A stretch of DNA of 21,751 nucleotides, taken from assembly GCA_017625275.1 (NCBI GenBank), contig JAGALI010000145.1, forward strand, positions 1 to 21,751, written 5' to 3'. The notes under the pieces are model-generated. The model was not told the DNA's origin. It saw only the letters and a program-made list of their open reading frames with translations, and did not search any database. How positions within the stretch are numbered: the stretch's first letter is position 1; each line of letters starts with the position of its first letter. Shown here one piece after another: positions 7,625 through 15,386 of the stretch. This DNA is from Clostridia bacterium. Its GTDB lineage: Bacteria > Bacillota > Clostridia > Oscillospirales > CAG-272. The translations under genes and the position numbers were made by a program.

Positions 7625-7650
7625 AAAAGACCGAATGCTCGGTCTTTTTT
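7625..7650. terminator. Bidirectional terminator between ZIP and alpha/beta hydrolase genes
   Basis: AAAAAGACCGA (7625-7635) pairs perfectly with TCGGTCTTTTT (7640-7650) around the loop ATGC, giving T-tracts in both directions. It serves the ZIP gene (plus) and the end of the xylose/rhamnosidase operon (minus). Confidence 0.9.
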
Positions 7651-8392
7651 ACTTTATAAATTCTATTATCAGCTCTGCCGTTTTTTCGGTCTGCGACTCT
7701 CTTGAAATTTTAGGCGTTCCGTCACCCTCTTGCTCGCCATATGCGCCAAAATACGCGTGGTTTCCACCTTCTATTATATGCTCGTCAAAATCACCTGGCA
7801 AATTACCCTTACATTCCTCGTATTTTTCCATATTCAAGACGCCATCGCAGTCACCATAAATAGAAATAACCTTGAGAGATGTGTCTGTAATATCGCTTGT
7901 AGAATATGATGCAAGCAGAATCACGCCCTCTAGCCTTTCCTTGTTTTCCTCAGCGTATGTACACGCCATAGAGCCACCAAGTGAGTGCCCTGCTATGTAC
8001 CATTTTTCTATGTCCGAATACTCATCAATGAATTTATCTGCACGGCTTACACCAAGCACAGCAAGGTTAAGTGGCATTTTTACTATTACAGAGGCAATTC
8101 CGTTTTCAGCCAGCTTCTCCATAAGTGGTATATATGCGCTGTTTTCAACCTTTCCACCTGGGTAAAATATAACCCCCATGGTCGCTCCCTGTGGTGATAT
8201 GTAAATTGAGCCATCATCAAGCTCCTGTCTTGAAATTCCCTCTGGCGCTGAGGCTGATGTCACCTCATCAAGCGCGTGGTAATAATCTCCTGCGTAAATT
8301 AACACGCACAGGCAAAGCGCCAACAGCACGCCTATGCACGAAAGAGAAATTATAAGAGCTTTTTTGTTTATTTTGCGTTCCTTAGAAGCCAT
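7649..8392 (-). CDS. Membrane-anchored alpha/beta hydrolase
   Basis: A 247-residue protein with a basic N-terminus, one transmembrane segment (about 12-34) and an alpha/beta hydrolase domain outside the membrane. The nucleophile elbow GHSLGG places the serine at 137. Asp183 in GDCDGV and His212 in GGNHAYFG are the likely acid and base. An oxyanion-type FYPGG (76-80) sits after the first core strands. The family includes esterases, lipases and dienelactone-hydrolase-like enzymes; substrate unknown. The start ATG (8390-8392) lies inside the end of the HAD gene (25-bp overlap) with only a weak AGGACGG site, so translation is probably coupled. As last gene of the sugar operon it could de-esterify sugars, but that is inference. 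Confidence 0.88.
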   Translation of the reverse strand: MASKERKINKKALIISLSCIGVLLALCLCVLIYAGDYYHALDEVTSASAPEGISRQELDDGSIYISPQGATMGVIFYPGGKVENSAYIPLMEKLAENGIASVIVKMPLNLAVLGVSRADKFIDEYSDIEKWYIAGHSLGGSMACTYAEENKERLEGVILLASYSTSDITDTSLKVISIYGDCDGVLNMEKYEECKGNLPGDFDEHIIEGGNHAYFGAYGEQEGDGTPKISRESQTEKTAELIIEFIK

Positions 8393-9183
8393 TTTGCAAC
8401 ACCGTCCTCGTCATTTGTATCAAGCACCCCTGTAGCAACGCTCAAAAGCTCTGGATGGGCGTTTTTAGGCGCATAAAGCTCCGTTGCGACCTCGCCCATT
8501 GAGATGTCGTTAACTCCATCACCAAAGCAAACAATCCTCTCACAGCCAAGCATTTTGGCAAGAGTGGCAATCGCATTTGCCTTCGTCGCGTTCCTTGGCA
8601 TAATTTCAAGCCACCATTCGCCAGTGTAGCTATCCTTATAAAGCACGCATTGATGCTTTTTCTTAAGCCCTTCATATATAGGCAAAAGCTTTTCATAATC
8701 ATCTATGCAGGTTAAATGAAACGCCTCACCCTGTGTGAGCCCTTGCTCATTTGTTGGAGTCTCTCTTGGGTCGTTTTTGTGGTCCTCAAGAAAGGCAACT
8801 ATTCCTCTTGTCTTTTTGTCAGTGCGATAGAAAAACCGTTCTCTTCCCTCAAAAAACGAATGCACAAGAGGATAAATTTGCTTGCCCTGTAGCAAGGAAA
8901 GAAGCGCGCTAGCCTCTCCCTTATCAAACGCACACGCCTTAAGTATTTCTCCCTTAGCACTAGCAATAAAGGTGCCATTATATAAAATCACGGGGATTTT
9001 TGGCATCAATCTACCACCTGTCACCTCGGTTGCTGTATGATGGGAGCGTGCTGTAGCATAGGTTACATAAACGCCCTTATCAATCAGCATATTTATTGTA
9101 TCAGCGCTAAAGGCCGAAAGCGTCTTATCGCTTCGTAAAAGTGTACCATCAAGGTCAGTAACATAAAGCGTTTTATTTTCCAA
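8368..9183 (-). CDS. HAD-superfamily (Cof-type, class IIB) sugar phosphatase
   Basis: A 271-residue cytoplasmic phosphatase of the Cof subfamily. Motif I is DLDGT (nucleophile Asp10, acid Asp12), the cap domain fills the middle, and motif IV is GDGVNDISM near the C-terminus. Such enzymes dephosphorylate sugar phosphates, flavin or pyridoxal phosphates. I prefer a TTG start at 9181-9183 because AGGGGGTGG lies directly upstream and the protein then begins just before DLDGT. An ATG 18 bp further upstream has no ribosome binding site and would put that site inside the coding sequence. The gene follows xylB by about 118 bp on the same strand and overlaps the next gene. Substrate is undetermined. 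Confidence 0.9.
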   Translation of the reverse strand: MENKTLYVTDLDGTLLRSDKTLSAFSADTINMLIDKGVYVTYATARSHHTATEVTGGRLMPKIPVILYNGTFIASAKGEILKACAFDKGEASALLSLLQGKQIYPLVHSFFEGRERFFYRTDKKTRGIVAFLEDHKNDPRETPTNEQGLTQGEAFHLTCIDDYEKLLPIYEGLKKKHQCVLYKDSYTGEWWLEIMPRNATKANAIATLAKMLGCERIVCFGDGVNDISMGEVATELYAPKNAHPELLSVATGVLDTNDEDGVAKWLLRNAK

Positions 9184-9301
9184 TGCACCACCCCCTAGCA
9201 TTATATTCGAGAGCTATTTTTCTTTTCCACACGAGCTTAAAGACAGACATATCACTAAAAAATCATCACGACCATTAGTGCTTTTCACAAAATAACCTTT
9301 A

Positions 9302-10774
9302 TTAGATTTGCGAATAGATGTCCTTAAGCGCCGGATAAATTTGTCTAAAGACATTGTATTTTTTGTTATACATTTCAACAAGGGCTTCGTTTGGAAGAAT
9401 ACTATCCTTAACCTTGATGAGCTTATCTGTCGCCTCGTCAAGAGTCTTGTATTCGCCACAGCCCACCATTGCAAGGATTGCTCCACCATAAGATGGGCCC
9501 TCCTCGGTTTGAGGTCTTTGAATTTCTATTCCAAGCACGTTAGCAACCACAGTGCGCCAAATTTCGTTCCTCGCGCCACCACCACAGATAAGGCTCCTTT
9601 CGATTTTTACGCCCCCTGCCTTGGCAACCTCAATACAATCGCGAAGTGCAAATGCAACGCCCTCCATAATCGCAAGAAGCATATGCTTTCTTGTGGTATA
9701 AGGACGCATTCCTACAAAAGCACCTCTTGCGCCTGCGTCGTTATGTGGGCTTCTCTCTCCCATCAAATATGGAAGGAAATAAACCTCGTTTTCATGAAGA
9801 AGCTCAAAAAGCCCCTTTTGCTCACCTGTATAGTCATCGCTTTCAAGAATGTTTTCCATCCACCATTTATTACACGATGCAGCCGAGAGAATACAGCCCA
9901 TCAAGTGATGCTTGCCATTTGCATGGCAGAAGCTATGGAGAGAGTTGTTTTCATCAACGGAAAAGCTATCTCTTGAAATAAACACAGTTCCACTTGTACC
10001 AAGGGATATATTGCACGAGCCGTCCTTGATTGTTCCTGTTCCAACGGCTGCTGCTGCATTATCTCCAGCGCCTGCGCAAATTAGCACATTCTCGTCAATT
10101 CCTATTTCCTTGGCAAGCTCAGGCTTGATTTTACCGATTACCTCATAGGACTCATAAAGAGCAGGTAGCCATTCTCTTTTCACATGGCAAAGCTCTACCA
10201 TCTCATCACTCCAGCGCTTATTTTGAACATCTAAAAGAAGCATGCCTGAGGCGTCGGAGTAATCGGTTGCGTGTACGCCACTCAACACATATGCAAGATA
10301 ATCCTTTGGAAGCATTATTTTTTCAATTTTCGCAAAATTCTCAGGCTCGTTTTCCTCTACCCAAAGAATTTTTGGCGCAGTAAAGCCTGCAAAGGAAATG
10401 TTTGCTGTATATTTTGATAGAATCCTCTTGCCAACGCTATCATTCAAGCGGTCGCTTTGCGCCTGTGTTCTACCATCATTCCACAAAATCGCAGGGCGAA
10501 TTACCTTATCGTCCTTATCAAGCATAACAAGTCCATGCATCTGTCCACCAAAGGAGATTCCCTTGACGCTGTGCTTATCTTGTCCCTCTAAAAGCTGACA
10601 AAGACCCTTTATTGTCTCGCTTGCCCAGTCCTCTGGATTTTGCTCGCTCCAGCCACTTTGTGGATAGCTGATGGGATAATCTCTTGTTACACTGTTTAAA
10701 ATTGTGCCGTCAGCACCAACGAGCAGTATTTTAACTGACGAGGTACCAAGGTCTATTCCGATATAACTATTCAT
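9302..10774 (-). CDS. xylB: Xylulokinase
   Basis: A 490-residue FGGY-family kinase that phosphorylates D-xylulose to xylulose 5-phosphate for the pentose phosphate pathway. The N-terminus YIGIDLGTSSVK binds ATP, FGGQMHGLVMLD is the xylulokinase-specific segment, and Asp238 in AGAGDNAAAAVG is the catalytic base. Later come LGTSGTVF and a C-terminal ATP-domain stretch (LICGGGARNEIWR). Length is normal. The chosen ATG (10772-10774) lies one base after the xylA stop (TAATATG on the coding strand). A TTG three codons upstream would overlap xylA instead. Neither has a strong ribosome binding site, so coupling to xylA translation is likely. It follows xylA, the usual order. Confidence 0.96.
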   Translation of the reverse strand: MNSYIGIDLGTSSVKILLVGADGTILNSVTRDYPISYPQSGWSEQNPEDWASETIKGLCQLLEGQDKHSVKGISFGGQMHGLVMLDKDDKVIRPAILWNDGRTQAQSDRLNDSVGKRILSKYTANISFAGFTAPKILWVEENEPENFAKIEKIMLPKDYLAYVLSGVHATDYSDASGMLLLDVQNKRWSDEMVELCHVKREWLPALYESYEVIGKIKPELAKEIGIDENVLICAGAGDNAAAAVGTGTIKDGSCNISLGTSGTVFISRDSFSVDENNSLHSFCHANGKHHLMGCILSAASCNKWWMENILESDDYTGEQKGLFELLHENEVYFLPYLMGERSPHNDAGARGAFVGMRPYTTRKHMLLAIMEGVAFALRDCIEVAKAGGVKIERSLICGGGARNEIWRTVVANVLGIEIQRPQTEEGPSYGGAILAMVGCGEYKTLDEATDKLIKVKDSILPNEALVEMYNKKYNVFRQIYPALKDIYSQI

Positions 10775-10775
10775 A

Positions 10776-12095
10776 TTAACCAAATAGCACGCTATTTACA
10801 ATAGCCTCCAGTCCTTCCTGCCTTCCACTGCCTGGTAGCGCGCACTTTCCCTTCTTGTGAGCGTATTCGGCTACAGCCTCAAGAGTTGCGCCCTCGCTCA
10901 TTATAATTTTTCCAATTTCGCTATTTTCATAGCTTGCGTATCTGCTTCTTACAAATTCATCTACTCTGCCGTCCTCAATGATTTCAGCAGCCTTGATAAG
11001 GCCAAGGGCAAAGGTATCCATACCAAGAATAAAGCCCTCAAACATATCCTCATAGGTGTATGATGGACGACGGTTCTTTGCGTCAAAGTTAAAGCCACCT
11101 GTAAGTCCACCTGCCTTGATAACCTCATACATACACATCGTTGCTGTATATACATCAAATGGGAACTCGTCAGTATCCCAGCCAAGAAGCATATCGCCCT
11201 GATTTGCGTCGATAGAGCCTAGCATGCCATTAATCGCGCTAACTCTCAAATCGTGCTGGAAGGTATGTCCTGCCAAGGTCGCATGGTTAGCCTCAATGTT
11301 CATCTTGAAGTCCTTATCAAGTCCATGTGCCTTGAGGAAGCCGATTGCAGTTGCTGCGTCAAAGTCGTATTGATGCTTCATTGGCTCCTTTGGCTTTGGC
11401 TCAATGTAGAAATCTCCTGTGAAGCCGATTTTTCTACCATAATCAACAGCCATTCTCATTAATCTTGCGATGTTTTCCTGCTCTAGCCTCATATCTGTGT
11501 TGAGTAGAGTTTCATAGCCCTCTCGTCCACCCCAGAATACATAGCCACGACCACCAAGCTTAACTGTAAGCTCAAGAGCCTTTTTAACCTGTGCTGCCGC
11601 AAAGGCAAACACCTCTGCGCTATTAGATGAGCCTGCACCATTTACAAATCTTGGATTTGAGAACATATTTGCAGTTCCCCAAAGGCATTTTATATCTGTG
11701 CCCTTCATCTTCTCAAGAATATAATCTGTAATTTCGTCAAGACGGCGATTTGTTTCGTTAATATCCTCTGCCTCAGGAACGATATCAACATCATGAAAGC
11801 AGAAATATTTAATTCCGAGCTTCTTCATAAATTCAAAGCCTGCATCAACCTTTGCCCTTGCATGCTCCATTGTTCCATATGCTTGACCAAAGGACTTATC
11901 TGCAACGCCTCTACCAAACATATCCGTGCCCTCAGCACAAAGATTATGCCACCATGCCATTGCAAATGGAAGATGCTCACTCATCTTTTTGCCCAAAATC
12001 ACTCTGTCTGCATCATAGTATTTGAAGGAAAGAGGATTTTTACTCTTTGAGCCCTCATATTTAATTTCTGGAATATTTTTAAAAATCTCGTTCAT
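10776..12095 (-). CDS. xylA: Xylose isomerase (class II)
   Basis: A 439-residue metal-dependent isomerase converting D-xylose to D-xylulose in the cytoplasm. The active-site residues fall at positions typical of class II enzymes: His101 and Asp104 in FCFHDVD, Glu232 and Lys234 in YIEPKPKEP, Glu268 and His271 in MNIEANHATLAGH, Asp296 in SIDANQGD, and Asp307/Asp309 in GWDTDEFP. The substrate tryptophan segment VFWGGREGYE is present. These residues bind two divalent cations. The ATG has GAGGT nine bases upstream. It lies 26 bp after the alpha-rhamnosidase gene with no terminator or promoter between, so the two are co-transcribed, and it is immediately followed by xylB. Nothing is missing. Confidence 0.97.
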   Translation of the reverse strand: MNEIFKNIPEIKYEGSKSKNPLSFKYYDADRVILGKKMSEHLPFAMAWWHNLCAEGTDMFGRGVADKSFGQAYGTMEHARAKVDAGFEFMKKLGIKYFCFHDVDIVPEAEDINETNRRLDEITDYILEKMKGTDIKCLWGTANMFSNPRFVNGAGSSNSAEVFAFAAAQVKKALELTVKLGGRGYVFWGGREGYETLLNTDMRLEQENIARLMRMAVDYGRKIGFTGDFYIEPKPKEPMKHQYDFDAATAIGFLKAHGLDKDFKMNIEANHATLAGHTFQHDLRVSAINGMLGSIDANQGDMLLGWDTDEFPFDVYTATMCMYEVIKAGGLTGGFNFDAKNRRPSYTYEDMFEGFILGMDTFALGLIKAAEIIEDGRVDEFVRSRYASYENSEIGKIIMSEGATLEAVAEYAHKKGKCALPGSGRQEGLEAIVNSVLFG

Positions 12096-12121
12096 TTCTA
12101 TTTACCTCTTTTTATTGTTTT

Positions 12122-14263
12122 TTAAAATACATATGTGCCCTTTTCGACCACATGGGCTACTCCGTCAATTATAATTGTTGTCTTAGCAGGAGTTGTAATT
12201 TCATATCTAAAGGTGTCACCCTCCTTATACCAAGCCGAGGACACCTCGCCATTTCTTGTCTTGATTTTGGCACTGAGCCAATCAAGCCTTTTTGTTGGCT
12301 GTGGCGCTATTACAATTTCCTCAAAGGCTGGCTTGTCCTCCACGATTTGAATACCACAGGCAACGCCGTATACCCAGTCAGCAACACTACCATAGGCATA
12401 ATGATTAAAGGAATTCATATCCCTTGACCAGAACTCACCCTTATCATTTATTCCGTCCCAGTGCTCCCAAACGGTGGTTGCGCCCTGCTTAACGGAATAT
12501 AGCCATGATGGGTAATTTTCCTGAAGGAGCAAATCATAGGCAAGCTCCGTATAGCCATTTTGGCTAAGAGCGTGCAAAAGATAAGGTGTTCCTACAAAGC
12601 CCGTTTGTAGTCTTTTGCCATTTGCCCTTATCATATCAGCAAGCTGCCTTGCAACCTCTTTTTTGTTATCTGTCAGGTTAAAGCAAAGGGCTAGAGTGCA
12701 CTCTGTTTGAGTTTTGTACTCGGTAAAGGTGCGCCTTGCCTTTTCTATGATTTTCTCGTACAGCCTTTCATATTTTTGGACATTTCTGCCAAGCACGCGT
12801 CCTGCCTTTACAACAAGGCTAGTAGAGTAAGCATAAAAGGCTGTGCCTATCAAATCAAGGCTACTTGAGCCAACATAGCTTCCAGCAGGGGCGTCAAGTC
12901 CAAGCCAGTCGCCAAAGTGCCAACAGCCATACCAAAGGTATTTTTCCTTTGTTATTCTGCCAATCTCCTCAATATAATCACACATTGATTTGAATTGGCG
13001 CTTAAGAATTTTCTTGTTTCCATAGGTTTGATAGATTTGCCAAGGGCAAACGGTGGCTGCATCACTCCATGCGGCAGTAGAGCTACCAGGTCTTTCGTGT
13101 ACCTGTGGCACTACGAAAGGAATTAGCCCCTCTCTTTGCTGTTCAAGTCGCAAATCCTCAAGCCATTTATCAAAGAATTTCTCGACATCATAGTTGTATG
13201 ATGCGGTTCTTACAAACACCTGTGCATCGCCTGTCCAGCCAAGACGCTCATCTCTTTGAGGACAGTCGGTTGGAATGTCAAGGAAGTTGCCCTTTTGACC
13301 CCAAAAGATGTTCTTGAAAAGCTTATTAAGAAGAGGACTTGACGAGCTTAGCTCTCCTGTGCGCTTAATGTCAGAGTGTAAAACTATTGCTCTTATGCTA
13401 TCAAGCGTCAGCTCTGCTGGGAAGGAATTTACTCTTATATATCTAAAGCCCCAGAATGCAAGCCTTGGCTTGTAGCTCTGCTTACCGTCCTTGCATATAT
13501 ATTCAAGCTCTGCCTTTGCGCTTCTGTAGTTTTCAGTATAGAAATTTCCATCCTTATCAAGCACCTCGGCAAAGGAAAGCGACACACGCTCCCCCTTCTT
13601 AGCCTCAAGCTCAAGCTCGAAGTAGCCTGTTAGGTTTTGATTAAAGTCGATTATGGTTTCGCCCTTAGGGGTTTTAAAAATTCTGTGGGCGCGAATTGTC
13701 TCCTGCTCCACGATTTTCTCACCCTGCTGCGGAACAAGCGTGACAAACGAGCAATCCTGCACCTGAACGCCACCAAATTGCTCCTCTAGATTGGCATCAA
13801 AATGCTCACCATCATAAATATCAGAGAAGGTAAGCTTGCCAAGTGCACCTTGCCAGCTTTCATCGGAATAAATGTATTCCTTGTCACCGTTTTTATAAGC
13901 AAGCTCAAGCTCACAAATAAGCGCCGGGCGCTTATCAGGAAGCTCCCTTCGGTTTCTTTCGTTTATTCTTCCCTTGAACCAGCCACCACCAACAGTCACG
14001 CGAAGCTCATTATCCTTATCGATAAGGTCTGTAACATCGTAGCATTGAACCTGTGCTCTTTTATAAAATGTCCAGCCAGGAGCTAGAATAAAGTCACCTA
14101 TGCGCTTTCCCCCAAGCTCAGCATAATAACAGCCGAGTGAGCTGATTTTAAGAGTTGCGCGCTTAAGCTCTCCCTTTGTGTTAAAGGCTTTTCTAAACAC
14201 AGGGCACTCGCCCTCGCCCCAAGGGGCTGGATAGCAAATCCATTTTGAATTTTTAAGTAGCAT
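12122..14263 (-). CDS. Glycoside hydrolase family 78 alpha-L-rhamnosidase (cytoplasmic)
   Basis: A 713-residue inverting glycosidase that removes terminal alpha-L-rhamnose from pectin fragments or plant glycosides. The N-terminal beta domains (about 1-300) include the LAPGWTFYKRAQVQCYDVTD segment. The (alpha/alpha)6 catalytic domain starts at about 305 and contains DIPTDCPQRDERLGWTGDAQ with general acid Glu339. Glu600 in TTVWEHWDGI aligns with the general base of characterised GH78 enzymes. A C-terminal beta-sandwich follows. I start at the ATG 14261-14263, preceded by AGAGGA; a 69-codon in-frame extension upstream would cross the promoter, a terminator and the previous gene. There is no signal peptide, so it acts on imported oligosaccharides. 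It leads the xylA-xylB operon. Confidence 0.95.
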   Translation of the reverse strand: MLLKNSKWICYPAPWGEGECPVFRKAFNTKGELKRATLKISSLGCYYAELGGKRIGDFILAPGWTFYKRAQVQCYDVTDLIDKDNELRVTVGGGWFKGRINERNRRELPDKRPALICELELAYKNGDKEYIYSDESWQGALGKLTFSDIYDGEHFDANLEEQFGGVQVQDCSFVTLVPQQGEKIVEQETIRAHRIFKTPKGETIIDFNQNLTGYFELELEAKKGERVSLSFAEVLDKDGNFYTENYRSAKAELEYICKDGKQSYKPRLAFWGFRYIRVNSFPAELTLDSIRAIVLHSDIKRTGELSSSSPLLNKLFKNIFWGQKGNFLDIPTDCPQRDERLGWTGDAQVFVRTASYNYDVEKFFDKWLEDLRLEQQREGLIPFVVPQVHERPGSSTAAWSDAATVCPWQIYQTYGNKKILKRQFKSMCDYIEEIGRITKEKYLWYGCWHFGDWLGLDAPAGSYVGSSSLDLIGTAFYAYSTSLVVKAGRVLGRNVQKYERLYEKIIEKARRTFTEYKTQTECTLALCFNLTDNKKEVARQLADMIRANGKRLQTGFVGTPYLLHALSQNGYTELAYDLLLQENYPSWLYSVKQGATTVWEHWDGINDKGEFWSRDMNSFNHYAYGSVADWVYGVACGIQIVEDKPAFEEIVIAPQPTKRLDWLSAKIKTRNGEVSSAWYKEGDTFRYEITTPAKTTIIIDGVAHVVEKGTYVF

Positions 14264-14297
14264 AAAAATGTCCTCTTTAAAATATATTTGTGATTTT

Positions 14298-14326
14298 ATT
14301 TTATCATTAATTTTACACTCTGTCAA
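14298..14326 (-). promoter_or_regulatory. Promoter of the rhamnosidase-xylA-xylB operon
   Basis: On the minus strand: TTGACA (14321-14326), a 17-bp spacer and TAAAAT (14298-14303), placed directly after the terminator of the upstream isomerase-like gene. I see no clear CcpA or XylR operator around it. Confidence 0.8.
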
Positions 14327-14333
14327 TAAAAAC

Positions 14334-14365
14334 AAAAAAAGACTGCATAAAAATGCAGTCTTTTT
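14334..14365 (-). terminator. Terminator of the TIM-barrel isomerase gene
   Basis: GACTGCAT (14341-14348) pairs with ATGCAGTC (14353-14360) around AAAA; the A-run at 14334-14340 gives the T-tract in the minus direction. It separates this gene from the rhamnosidase operon. Confidence 0.88.
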
Positions 14366-14369
14366 CAAT

Positions 14370-15221
14370 TCATTCCCAAAATCCGAGGTTTGGCTTAGGG
14401 TTAGAGAGCACTGTTGGCTCCTTTCCCTCAAAAAGCTCCCTTGCGTTTGTTGCAAAATCCTCGCACACAAGGTCGCGCTCTCTTATAATTGTTTTTGGCG
14501 CTTTAAAATCAATCTCGTAAAGCCATACGCCATTATAATTTATTTCCTCAAGCGCCTTTATTATTGCTTGCCAATCTATTTTACCCTCACCAGGTAGCCA
14601 ATGACGCTCATTTACAAAGTCATAATCCGATATATGTGTGGTTATAATCTTGTCGCCAAGAGCATGAATAAAGTACACAGGGTCCTCAAAAAGCAAATGA
14701 TTTGTATCAAAACACACCTTAAGCTCAGGGTGTGCCGAGATTAGCTCAATCATGTCGCTAGCACAGTTGCCTAGGCAGGTGCGAGGAAGGTCCTCAACTG
14801 CTATTACGGCATCGTATTTCTGCGCGATTTCTGCAAGAATTGCAAGGCTCTTTTTCGCCCTTTCCATTCTTTTTGGTCTATCGGCATCATCAATCGGCTC
14901 CCCACTTGGGTGAATAATGAAGCGCTTTATTCCAATTGCGCTTGCCTTTTCCATAACGCCCTCAAGATATGAGATGCTATAATCTGCCAATGCCTCGCTT
15001 GAAATGTCGATTTGCCCAAACGGCATAAACGGAAGATGAAAGGACCAAAGCTCTATGCCAAATTCGTCCGATAATGTGTCGATTAAATCAAAATCCAGCG
15101 CCTCACACTGCTCTATGCTTGAGACACTTATTTCTATTGCCTCAATGCCTGTTTTTTTATAATTTTCAAAAAGCTCTGCTGATATTTTCTTATCACAGCT
15201 TGATAATCCTAGCTTATACAT
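14370..15221 (-). CDS. Sugar phosphate isomerase/epimerase family protein (xylose isomerase-like TIM barrel)
   Basis: A 283-residue cytoplasmic TIM-barrel protein of the AP-endonuclease-2/xylose-isomerase-like superfamily, which includes sugar epimerases, hydroxypyruvate isomerase and inositol-catabolic enzymes. Candidate divalent metal ligands sit at strand ends: Glu143 in AVEDLP, Asp172 in CFDTNH, His196 in TTHISD and Glu236 in LYEIDF; His62 and His104 also line the barrel. The start is the ATG at 15219-15221, behind GAGGAGAG; an upstream in-frame ATG lies between the promoter elements. It has its own promoter and terminator but points the same way as the rhamnosidase-xyl operon, so a role in rhamnose or another sugar is plausible. 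The exact reaction cannot be assigned. Confidence 0.88.
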   Translation of the reverse strand: MYKLGLSSCDKKISAELFENYKKTGIEAIEISVSSIEQCEALDFDLIDTLSDEFGIELWSFHLPFMPFGQIDISSEALADYSISYLEGVMEKASAIGIKRFIIHPSGEPIDDADRPKRMERAKKSLAILAEIAQKYDAVIAVEDLPRTCLGNCASDMIELISAHPELKVCFDTNHLLFEDPVYFIHALGDKIITTHISDYDFVNERHWLPGEGKIDWQAIIKALEEINYNGVWLYEIDFKAPKTIIRERDLVCEDFATNARELFEGKEPTVLSNPKPNLGFWE

Positions 15222-15256
15222 ATTTGTCTCTCCTCGAATTAATATCTTACAGTTAA

Positions 15257-15285
15257 ATTGTAGCACAAGCTTAAAAATAAGTCAA
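15257..15285 (-). promoter_or_regulatory. Promoter of the TIM-barrel isomerase gene
   Basis: On the minus strand: TTGACT (15280-15285), a 17-bp spacer ending in the extended -10 TGC, and TACAAT (15257-15262). Confidence 0.75.
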
Positions 15286-15320
15286 TTATATTATTATTTT
15301 TCTTTTAATTAAAAAAATTG

Positions 15321-15349
15321 TTGCTTATTATCTAACTTTATGATATAAT
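15321..15349 (+). promoter_or_regulatory. Promoter of the PutP-like symporter gene
   Basis: TTGCTT (15321-15326), a 17-bp spacer and TATAAT (15344-15349) with an extended -10 TGA. It is divergent from the isomerase promoter, about 36 bp away. Confidence 0.75.
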
Positions 15350-15386
15350 TGTACATATTTATAAAAATGATTGAGAGGTTTTTATT

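Noticed and set aside
9214..9289. Possible 24-codon peptide (GTG start, minus strand) between xylB and the Cof-type phosphatase, with TAAAGG just upstream
   Set aside because: The ribosome binding site is weak and overlaps the xylB stop, the peptide has no recognisable motif, and a frame this short arises easily by chance. The spacer also holds a CACTAA/TTAGTG inverted repeat, without a T-tract.
12135..14086. Several plus-strand open frames of 70-94 codons opposite the rhamnosidase and xylA genes
   Set aside because: They lie antisense to strongly supported genes, have no ribosome binding sites or family motifs, and follow from codon bias of the true frame.
14264..14470. N-terminal extension of the rhamnosidase by 69 codons
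   Set aside because: It would run through the previous gene's 3' end, a terminator and the operon promoter. The internal ATG at 14263 has a proper ribosome binding site and matches the family N-terminus.
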